Source: Nilaparvata lugens (taxonomy: Eukaryota; Arthropoda; Insecta; Hemiptera; Delphacidae). From it: a DNA stretch of 64,000 nucleotides. Shown here piece by piece: positions 25,801 to 37,800 of this stretch. Below the pieces are notes generated by a model. That model saw only the letters and a program-made list of their open reading frames with translations, was not told where the DNA came from and did not search any database. A program made the translations under genes and the position numbers. Numbering within the stretch: position 1 is the stretch's first letter; each line of letters begins with the position of its first letter. The stretch is from assembly GCF_014356525.2 (NCBI RefSeq), contig NC_052510.1, positions 17,470,778 through 17,534,777 on the forward strand. Direction: 5' to 3'.

Positions 25801-28800
25801 AATTGAATGCCAAGGTGATTAAATATTTCTAGATGTTTTGAACTGTTTTAAAATGAATTAGACTGATAGATAAATAAATGTGGGCTAGTCACGATGAATA
25901 GTAGATTAAAAGAGTTATTTTACATGCAAAAACACTATTGAGAATAGATAGAGGTGATGTTACCAACGATACTGACAAACAACTTCAGTGTATCTAGAAT
26001 AAAAACAATGCTGAGTAGAGTATTGTAGAATTCAAAATAAATTAATCATAGACAAGAGTTTTATTTAAAATGGGACATAAATTGAGCAATAGTTGGAATG
26101 ATTGATTCAATAAATGAAGATCTGTGATTTATGATGATTCTGTTTTATTCCCCTCTTCAATTGTAATATTCAAGAAGCCAAAGTATATTCAAGTATTGTA
26201 CTAAGTATAGACTCAATCAAGAGTTGGAAACTGTGATATTACCATAGGAATTCTACTAGATCCTCGATACATAGTAAAAATAAGAAAGTGAAGATGAAAA
26301 ATCCAAATATTTTGGATGTGAAGCAACGAATTGACAATTACGTTACAACTCAGATTGGATCTAGTTTCGACATTGAAATAGATGAAATTTAATATCTCAC
26401 GTTATGAATTAATAATTTTCGAGTAAAAATTTGACATTGAATTTGTAACTAGTTAATAATGAATCAGGTTTTGTCATTCTAATACAGATTGACTGGTAGA
26501 ATGTATTGTACTTAGTTCAATGTGCTTGAACCTCACAAATATCGAATCTTGATATGAATAGAGATATTGGATATTCTCAGTTTTATTTCCAATTGAAGTG
26601 AAATAAAAACGACAATACAGTTGATGGAAGATGCTACACCGACAATTTAACATTTATTTGCAAACACTAGAAGATTGTGAACATTCCATACAATGAAAAA
26701 GTGATTAAACATCAATCATATTATAAGGATTGAGAACAAGTGAATGAGTAGATTAATCAAGGTGGATTGACTAAAATGCATAATTTGTATCAATATGCAG
26801 ATCAAGTGCACAATTGCACAACATCAACAATCAGTTTTACTTTAAAATACGGAAACTTGCCAGCTATTTTCTCACTTGAACAATATTGAGAATGAAAACT
26901 GAATAAAGATACACTAATGAATTAAAAGATTAAGAAATTATCAAAAACCACAGATTTGAAATTGTCAAAAAACACAGAAATCAGTGGTTTTTGACAATTT
27001 CTTAGTATTTTTACTTAATATGAATAATTACCACAATATCAACTTTTCAACTACACAAAAAGTGAAAGATACACTACATAACCCGCTTGATAGAACTATA
27101 AGAAGAGTATAACTGTTTGAAATTATTGAGAGCAGCAAATTGTTGAAATTAAGCATCTGGTTTTCATACATTGTACTAAAAACCACTGGCAGACTTATTC
27201 ACTTAATACTAATAGTACTTGATATATTGATAAACTGATACTGATACATAGTATTAATACTTGATAAAAACATTGGATATCTAGTTACTTTTAGATATTT
27301 CTAAAATATATCACCATATGGAATTTGAAAAAATATAATTTAAATTACCGTTTAGAGATACTCCAAATTCATTGTGAAATGGTAAAAAGACAGGTAAACA
27401 TTGTTATTTGTAAAAGTTATGACTTCTGTAGATTGATTACTATCCTTACAGTATTGGATTATTAAGGTACAAAATTATGTGGTTTTCAATAATAATAAAA
27501 TTGAGCTTTTTGATTCATAGTTCAGTTTCAAAAAATCATATTTTATAATTTGAATATAAATTTGTTTCTGCTTATGAATTTTATAAATTTATCAATACTC
27601 AATGCACCTTGTCAATCAGGCCAAATTCACCGTTTCAATCCATCAACAACATTGGAAATGATCATTACAATAACACCAAGAATTAAAAGTTCCACATACC
27701 TAATCTTCTCAAAAATTACGGTTAGTGGGATAGAATAATAATTAGATGACGTTAAAATAGATATATAAATAACTAACTATTTCACCCACGTCTCCTTCAA
27801 AATCTGGAGTGACTTCCTTGTTCTCTTCTACTTTCTCATCAATGATCTGCGAACAAGAACCATTTTACTGCCTATTGTAAACCACAACTCAGCCAAACAT
27901 CTTTCAAGAAAGATTGAAAAATTAATCTCTTAAAATTTTAGATGAATATAAAGTTCTCTGTCCATTGTGTCAAAAACTGATTTAAAAACGTTTTTATCAA
28001 CATTTTAAAATTCTTTTGATTGGATTATGAGTCCAATTTTTGGGGAACATGATAGTGAATGATACAAAAAACAACTAGGAATATTTAGGGAAAGCTGAAG
28101 TTTATTTTTTTTAAATTACATTAAAAATTTTAGAGCACATCAATTTCGATAATTGCAAACCAACACTAAGCCACAAAACATTAAAAGAGCAAATTGAGAA
28201 TTTGGATTTTAAAAAAAGAGATTGAAATGTCAGACACATAAAAAAGTGCTGGATTTTACAAGTGCTCTTGGAATTGCGTTTGAAAATGCCAACTATTAGA
28301 TTAGCCCTGAAAAGAGGATAATGAATTGACAGTTACGGAATATCAAACTTTTAAAAGAAAAACCAATTTAAACCTCCACCAATTACACTATGTAGCAGAA
28401 TTCACAAATTGACAAGAAAAATAATAACCACGAAAGTTTTGTCAATTTTCGGTCTAAGTATGCAAAAGTGTAATGCTGTACATGAGTGAATGGGGATTAT
28501 ATTAAAAGGATTCATTCAAAGTATCTGACTGAAGGAGATGAAATTAAGTTTTATGAATTGTATTTTTTCTTTGTTATGTACAACGTTGAGAACGCATTTC
28601 CCCTATTGAAAATTACGTTGAGATATCATAAATTGAAAACTGTTATTTTTAGTCTGTGGATTGGATTTTAAGAGTCAAGCCTTTCAAGTCTTGAAGCCTA
28701 TGAGGGACAAACTAACTATCGTCATCTTTAAACCTAATATTAACACTTATTTATAATCAATGCATTTTTCCGATAACAGAATTGATTCTATATTGTATTG

Positions 28801-31800
28801 CATTTCAATAAAGGTAATAAAGCAATGAAACCAGAGCGAAGACTGCATCAATACCCCATACATACGACTGAATACATTAATAGTTACACTAACATTTTAT
28901 GTACTAGCTATGTATGTAATACATTAACAATTACAACAAAAAAAGTGAAAAGCGCACAAGAATACGCACAATTAAAGATAGAATGAACACAATTTCCATC
29001 ATGAAAGTCGAACAAACAAATACATAAGACGAACATTAAAAAAATGATGATTCCGGTATTCGACGAACCGTATTAACGTTGAATGAATTAATCCTATATC
29101 AGAGAGATACAAAACAGATTTTCAGCAAGGATATTTCTGAAACAAGAGCTTAGATTTGATCAAATAAACAATTTTGTTTCAAATATTCTGATACGTACAT
29201 GGGTTACACTAATGATTTGGACGGAGCATTGTTATTATATGTTTTAATATATTGAACACCTTGTTTTTGAGATGTATTTTCATTTGAGAAGTATATAGTT
29301 CATTCAGCGCGAAAGAATGGTATATTGAAGTCACTGTATATTATATAGCTCCGAAATCGGTTGATTTTGGATTTTTGTGAAATTAGGCTGAACTTTTTTT
29401 GATACTATATAGTGCATTGAATTCAGAAAAACTGTACTAATTACTTGATTATAATCAACAGTGACTACATTATTAATTAGTGATTGTGTTTTATCAACGC
29501 CATAATGCTTGACTCCTTATTGATAGAATGGTACTATTTTAGTCTAATGTGGCACTACTTCTAAAACGGCGTGCATCTAAGCTGCTTTGATTACATTATT
29601 TCTTAGTGATAATGGGGTTTGAAGGAAAAGGTCCTCGACTTTTAATTACCTATGTATATCTAAACAGAATTGAGATTTGAAAAATCTTAGAATATTCAGG
29701 AATTTGAAAGCAGTTGGATGGCAATATTATCAATTTATCAGTAAATAAACTTTAACTGTATTTGATTCCTTCATACACACATCAATAAAATCAGGTGAAG
29801 TATGTATGTTTCATTTTGAAAGATATGACTAACTGCAATCGAGATTATAATTATGTTCTCAGTCCCATGTGCGTTGATTGATTTTCCTATAATAATCGTT
29901 ATCTGTTTTTCGTTACAACTATTTTCATCTTGGAAATACATCTAGCTGTTCGTATTCTATCAATATTAAAATAGAATGATGCTTTAATCAAGTTATTAGT
30001 TTAGTATGCACATCAGAATAAACACTCAGTTAGATTTCGTTGGAAATACAGTCGAATTAGAAGGGCTTTTGAGTAATAATTTAAAAAGAAAACTTGAAAA
30101 TGAGGAAGCTGAAAGGAAAAATTGAAAGAATTCAAAAGCTCCAATGCGATTCTTTCATCAACATACAATTTAAATTATGTGACTGAGTTGAAAGTTACAT
30201 AGAATATATGTATGCTTTTATTTTTAATCCATGATGTTATTATTAGAAAACTGAAAACCTATGATATTATTTTTAGAGAGAAAATGTTTTGCACAACACT
30301 TAAACAGCCAAGCTAGCGAGCTTAGTAAGCAATTAATTTGCATATGAAAAAGATTTGAACTTTTTGCAAAAATTATGAAGAATACTATTTTTTCTGGAAT
30401 GTTTTTTAACAAATGTCACATACTAACCAGACAGATCAGGTTGAATTTTTTTGAAAAATTTGATTTTAAGAAGTTATATTATTGAAACGTTAAATTTGAA
30501 TAAGTTTAACTATTGAGTTGGCTGTGATTTCAAAGTTGTATGTGCGATATATTTGGTTTATATAATTGTAGAGCACGATACAAAAACTAAGCTCCTGATA
30601 GCTTGATGTCATGGAGGAGTACTAGAGAAAATTACATTAGTTTGAATAAAAACTCAAGTTCTCACGATTCATCTTATGTTAGTTAGAACACATTTATTAG
30701 CAGCTGAACTAGTATAATTTGTTTTAGCTGCCTCATACTATCGCAAAGCTTCAGTTATTTTCTTGTGCTAGATAGTTTTGCTAAGCAAATTTACATAAGC
30801 ACTACTTTCAACTCACAAACCTTTTCCCCATGTTTAAGAGCCTGTAAAATAATTTCGGAATCAGTGTATTAGTTAATAGAATTGACTTTTTATCATAAAG
30901 ATTCTAAACCCTGTTCCACTATATGAAACGACACGATAATAAGATTAAATTTTTCAATCTTCCACAAACTATATAAATTTCATATTTTTCTAACAATTTC
31001 CTTCTGCATTTTTCCCAATTCGCTAACTTTAACACCTAGGCCTATCATATTAGAATAGATGAACAATATTTTTTATTTGCATCTTCAAAATGTAATGACC
31101 TATAAAATAGTCTATAATTATAATCGTTGACAAGTTATATAAAGTTCACTCATGGATTAATTTGATGGAATTTTAACAATGGCACTAATAGCCTATATGA
31201 ATATTTCAAGAGAACTAAAGTTATAGTGCCGTTTGCACAAAAGCCGGTTAAATTTTAACCGTGATCAATTTCACGAGAGCCAATCAGAGAAGCCGTATTT
31301 TCAAAAAAGCCTTCTCTGATTGGTTCTCGTAAAGTTAATCACGGTTAAAATTTAACCCGATTTCGTGCAACCGGGCCTCAATGTTTGATTTGAAGGACAA
31401 TTTCCATTCATACAAACTCATATCATCTGTCGTATTCATTAATTTACCATTACATATTGGGGATCTATTAGAGAACTAACGTTATGAATGATATAAAAAT
31501 TTAATCAATACTTTATACATGACCATTAAAACCATTAAAGAGCGAATGATTCTAAATATTACGTAATGGTGAGAGAATACTTTCTACAAACTTTTCGAGT
31601 GAGTTGAATGTATATATATATACGCTATATTTAAAAATAAAATGCATAGTTATTCAACTGTTTTACTCATAAACGAATCAATAGTTTGATGTATATCGAT
31701 AGTGGGTAACAAAAATATTACCATGTAGCAAGGCAATACAGACCTATAGTTGATGATGCCATTTCAGAATTAAATTCAGTAAAACAGCTAAAAATAATCG

Positions 31801-34800
31801 CACATTGATGATTCATGGGTTATGTAATAGTTCATTATCAAGGACATAACCTACATATTGTAATTCAAAGCTCATTGAATCACATTGAAACGCTGTAAAT
31901 ATCAAATCGATATTTGGAAGGAAAAAATCAATTTGAAGTTCTGAAACGCGAGTGAAAAATTTAACAATCAATCACCATACCACAAACTGGCTTTCTAAAT
32001 AAATGAATAATGGACATCGTTATTTTAAACGTAATAAAATATTGATTTGTAGTTCAATATATCATTGAATTTCGATTGTATGACATCATTGATGACCTCC
32101 ACCAATATCGTCAATAAATTCATATTATTTAAATTGATTCTCAGATGTAAATATCGAACATTGCATTTTAATACCAAAAAAATTTCTATTATTCTCAATC
32201 AAAAATGTATACGATTATAGGTTCCCTAATATCATCATTCTTCTGTAGTTATATTGGATTTCAAGAATGCTTTATTAAAAAAAGATATATTTGTTTTAGA
32301 ATCCCAGTTATCAAGACAATGATAATGATACAAACATACAAGCTTCATTGATATTGAGAATAATCATAGAGAAAAGATAACATAAGATAGCATAATTTAT
32401 GCTATCTTTTCTCTATGGAATAACATACTACTAATTAATCAACATAGTCGTTGGAGCTGTGTTATGGAAAATCAAAGTGTGATGATGATTCATATGTATT
32501 TCGCAACAATTTCCAAGTAATAAAATAGATAATTCTCATAACAAGCTTTGGGTAAAAGTGATAATGTCAATCTGGATTCAGATTTACATAAGTGGAGCAG
32601 ATTTAATTGAACAAATGATATAAAAGGGAAAAACACTTAAATTCGTCATATCTGAACCAAAATTTCCACACTGATCCAAATTCAGTGGTAATTTGCTAAC
32701 AAGTTCAAAGTTAAGTTGGAATTTCATTGCCAGATATAAACTGGAATTTGCTTTCAATATAAGTTATAAACTATAGGTTAGAACCCTCTAACCGAATGAT
32801 CAAGCAGATTAATCCTAGAAAGGCTTATTCAAGAGGGTAGACAAGAAGTCGCTGTCGCTCTGATGACAGTATAAACGAAATCTTCCAATTTATATATCAA
32901 AATATTGTGATGAATAAAGCACTTTGAACAAGCCAAGACAGATTGAAAGCTATGAATGTTTGCAATATCAGAACAATATTTTTCAAGTCCACTAATTTAT
33001 TCTTAAAATTTCTTATCTTAAATTATTTTTAAATAGATTGTCATCAACAACATTTCCAGCCATATAACATGCAAGTGACTGCAGACTTGCAACAATGAAT
33101 GAATCACCTGAGTAAATTCTAATGTATAAAAAAGCAAAAAATGAAGTTTGATTACATTTCAAGAGGGTAATTTGAAAAACTACAATATACGGGAACTACT
33201 CATCAAGTGTTAAGATAAAGTGATTCGACTGATGATACATACCTTCCAAAACATTATGAAATAGCGGAGACTAGTGAGCGTGATGAAAATACAGTAGAGC
33301 AGTGCGTAAGCGAGAAAGAGGATGAAGAATTTGTAGTTGGTGAATGAGACGCAATTGTTGACCCAGGGACAATGGTGGTCCATCTTCAGCACACACTCAC
33401 CACACACGCTGCAGTGGTGGGCGCGGTCAGGCTTTATAACGCAGCACTTATCGCAGTACCTGATAACTGCAAAAACAAATTACAAAATTATCATTACATT
33501 TAAAAGATTTGTGCTTTTAGCAACAAAAACACGACTTTCTCTCCCTGGATGGTCTTTGAACGATTAACCGAGTATTAACAGTAGTCTTCTAGTAAGGCCT
33601 ATATTATACGAGCGCTAATGCCGTGGCGTTAACGCGGCGTTTTTAGCGTCGCGTTGACTGAGCAATGGTATTTCCATAGTGCTCGCTGAAAATGCTGTGT
33701 AGAACTTGGTTCAGCGTTGCCAACGCCGCGTTACGCTGTGGTATTAGCGCTCGTTTAACGTGGGCCTAATTGGTTGCTAAGCAACGAAATCGTGTCCAGC
33801 CACTACCTCCGTGAACAGAGCCATAGTGCATTCGTGTGACGTCAGCACAGGTAGGGCTCCTACACCAATAAAAGTTCGTTGATTTCAGCTGATCTATATC
33901 AGCTACTGTTTTGTAACCTAAGAATTATTCGTAAATAAGTTTATGATCCATAAGCTCGAACCTAATTTGGCCAATGAGAAGTAGGTATACTTCATAATGA
34001 ATGAATAAATGAAATAGAAAAATCAAATTATAAATAAATAGAACAAAAATCAAATATCGTGGGCATACAAGGAAAATGCACTTAGACCAATTTTTCGAAA
34101 CTTTGATTTAGTATTAGTTTTAAATTAATTCTATAAAATATGAATGTTAAATAATTAATTATCAAACAAATGAAGAATATTTCATTTCTTGCAGTAGGAA
34201 ATAATTTTGTGAAAAATAACTATAAGAAAATTATGATTGATGTTAGAAATTAGAAATTGATTCTCTGAAAAATTTAATTTTAAGGACTTAGTGGATTTTC
34301 TTGTATGCCCACGATTATATAAAAATTCACATTTCAACTATTGTGAGAAGGTTGTTATTCGCTTCTCATGCTGGTAATTTATTTGTTGAATAATCTTGAT
34401 TGATTTTGTTAACATTGATTGGTCTAGTATAGGAATCGATATCATAATCATTGAAGCACTGAAATTTAATTATATAGCTTAAGTTAGAGTATATGCTTCT
34501 TGAGATCATGAAAAGGAGCAACTTGATTGATGTAACAAAAATACAGGTCATAAAATAAGTAGAATATACCATAGTAATCTTTTGCCGGTCGTTGGTAATA
34601 TCTATAATATTATAAATATTTTTTTCAAATGGAAGATTTGGATAGTGCCCTCATCGGATTTCCTTTCAACTGTTCTCTCTTCTGTCAAGATTTGCAGTAG
34701 GCCTATTATTATTATTATTATTATTATTATTATCATTGAACAATTATGTCTTCAAAGCACTGATTTGTTTTACAAGTGATTTCACTGTTGGAAATGCTGT

Positions 34801-37800
34801 TAAGCACTGGAATGAGATGAATCTCAGAAATATTATACCGGGAAACTATAGCAACATAAAATTGTGGGATGGAAATACAGTAGGCTTAAATGAATACACT
34901 AAATAGTTACATATAACGAACAAGGAAAGTCAAGTAAAGTAATCATATCTATTTACCGCCAGATACAGTTCGATTGCTGACGGGCAAATTTTGAGCACAT
35001 CTTTCAAGGATCATCTTTTGCGACTCTTCACTGTCAGCTCTTTTAATTTTGTCGATGTCAATTGGTGATAGTTTGAACTGGAAAAAATTGTAATATTGTT
35101 ATCATTACAGTTCCTATACAAACAGAGGATTGTATGGAAATACTTCAAATTTAATAAGATTATCATCAATAGACAATCTTCCTCATAATAAATGGAACAA
35201 AGCTTTAAAAAATAAGCAGTAGCTGCTTAAATGAGAGATTCTTGATTCTAAAATCTACATGATAATGAGATATAGCGAAGTTTGCCATAGATTAGGCTAG
35301 TTGACGATTGTGAGCGGCATTCTCAAAAATGCAATCAACAGGAAATTTATTATAATCTTATCTCAAGTCGGCTAAATTAAAAATTATTTATTCCTGTAAA
35401 TTTATGTTAGCATTGAAGTGCATATTATAGATAAGAATATGTAAACATTTGATAGACAAACAGTCATTAAATCAAACTGTTAAAACTTTATTCATTATAA
35501 TGATAAGCATGATTTTCTGTCAATCCAAAATCAAACAATTTTATTGAATTGATAATATAAAACGTTATCTAGACACACTTTCCTCTTAATTTCAACCAAT
35601 CTCTTCATGACACGTTTCAGGTTGAGTTCTTCCTAATGAAACTAAAATGCTTTTTTCTGATTAAGATTTATTCGATGTAGGCCTACAATAACATATTTGA
35701 AAAAAATCAATAGGAGAGTTGAATAATGAAGAAAAATAGTTAATTTCTGAATAAAAAGTGGGATAAGTAGTTTCATAAAATTGGAAACATAATAATTCAA
35801 CATACAAAAATATTTTTCTAAATGACTTGTAATGTTTTTTCAATTGTTTAGCTAAAATTGAATGAGTGCAACAATTCAAAACTGGATGATTTAATTTCTC
35901 ATCTTCATTGAGAGATAGCTTTCCAATTAGTGATTATTGAAAATCAAATCAAGTTTTATTAGGCCACTCGTCAAATTGTATATTTCCCGAGATTTGAATT
36001 TCATTTCTATTAACATGATTCCGAATAATTTGCCTTGCTCGACAAAACAGTGACGTATCTTGGCAATACGTTGATTGTAAATGATAAATACAAACTTGAT
36101 TTGAAAACAATGATTCCATTTGCAAAATTAACTTCTTTGATGTTCTGGTAGTGATTGAGGTGGTACTTGGCAACGGTCAGATCTCAAATTCTACTAAACG
36201 CGGTTTACTTTTATCTTTTGATAAACAACACTCAACTTCTGAACTGAAAACAATTCTATTTTAAGCATTCTGTTCATACTCTCAATATTCAGGTAAAACA
36301 GAATTAAAGTATAAACCCTATAAGCTACATAGAAAAATATAAATTGTAAATTATTACTTAGTATTGGAAGGTAACTTATAAAGTTCCAATTTTTACCTTC
36401 CAATATTAAGTAGTAATAATTCACAATTTTTTTCTATGACAGAATTTTACTTTTTCTAAATACGAATGTTTCATGATTCAATGTAGAGAACTGAAGGTGA
36501 TTAAGATGAAAATAAATATAATGTACTGAGACTTACCTTTTTCGGTACACTTCCAATTGGCGTGAATATGGTTTGATAGTATGCCCATAGAAACATGACA
36601 AAGAATACATGGTAACATAGGAGGTAATATACTCTTTCAAATGGTGATGTGACAGTGACTGCAAAAAGAAAAGACATTTATAACTGATAGAACAGAAAGT
36701 CGAGTAAAGATGGAGTCTTACACCTGATTAAAATATTATAGAACTATTGAAATACCATGATTCATTTCACGAGAACCAATTGGAGAAGGTTTTTTTTTAA
36801 AGAGGACTTCTCTGATTGGGTCTCGTGGAATTTTAGGACTACACGATTAAAATGTAACCGGCTTTTGTGCTACCCGGCCTTAGAATCTTAATTGGATCTA
36901 AAACCAATGGAAAACAATGGATAGGGTTTATTGATAGAGTTTATAGTGAAGTGAGTCAATGAGCACGTATTCCAGTGTGACCTTCATATTGATAAGAAGT
37001 TGATCAACTCCGAAACGAGAGATAAGAAAGTAATAATATTGTTGATAATATTGTTGTAATAAACATAAAAAAATTAATAATATTTTCAGTTAACTCAGTG
37101 ACTATAGTATAGCTTACAGTCAACTAAGTTGTTTCACAGTGATTAGACTAGGCCATTGAATCATAACAATAATTTATCAAGTCTAGTGAAACAAAAAATA
37201 TGTTCATGGTTTTAGAGAACTGTTTACATTAAAGAGGCAAAACGATTAACTTATTAAAATTGCAAATACTGTTTACAAATAAGTTAATTGAAAAGCTTAA
37301 AATTAAATAAGGGAAGGCCAAAGAGCGTTATCTCAATCTCTTAACTTGAAACATCTAACATGGAGCGCAAAAGACTCAGATAAAATAAAATGAAGCTAAA
37401 TAATAACAATGTAGGTAGCTTATCAAACCCTAATCATAACTATTATGTGAATTTATAGAATTAATTGAACAGTTTGTGACACTAAAGCATTTTTTACGCA
37501 TAACCAGAATCTAACCTCGCCTTTGATTCTCGTAACTTATTTAAATTGATTCAAAATAAAGAGCTAATGCTTCAAGTAGAAGAACATATTTGCAGACTTC
37601 AAATAATAAGTAACTTAGAAATATTATTCAATCGAGTGAAGGCGTTACTGTTACATTTTAGGCTTACATTTAAGTTGTTCAATGGTAATAATAGCAAATA
37701 GAATACAATAAATCACAATACCGACAAAAGCAAAAAAATTACTTTTATGATGGGATTATAATAGTATTATAATCGCATTATAAGCTTGAATTTGAATTTA

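Larger units (their letters stand above)
30842..33242 (-). other. ZDHHC intron 4
   Basis: Contains a ~150-bp MITE (31226-31378) and a hairpin at 32366-32417; otherwise AT-rich without signal. Confidence 0.45.
33467..34956 (-). other. ZDHHC intron 3
   Basis: Contains the MITE at 33593-33769 and an ATT microsatellite at 34704-34733. Confidence 0.5.
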
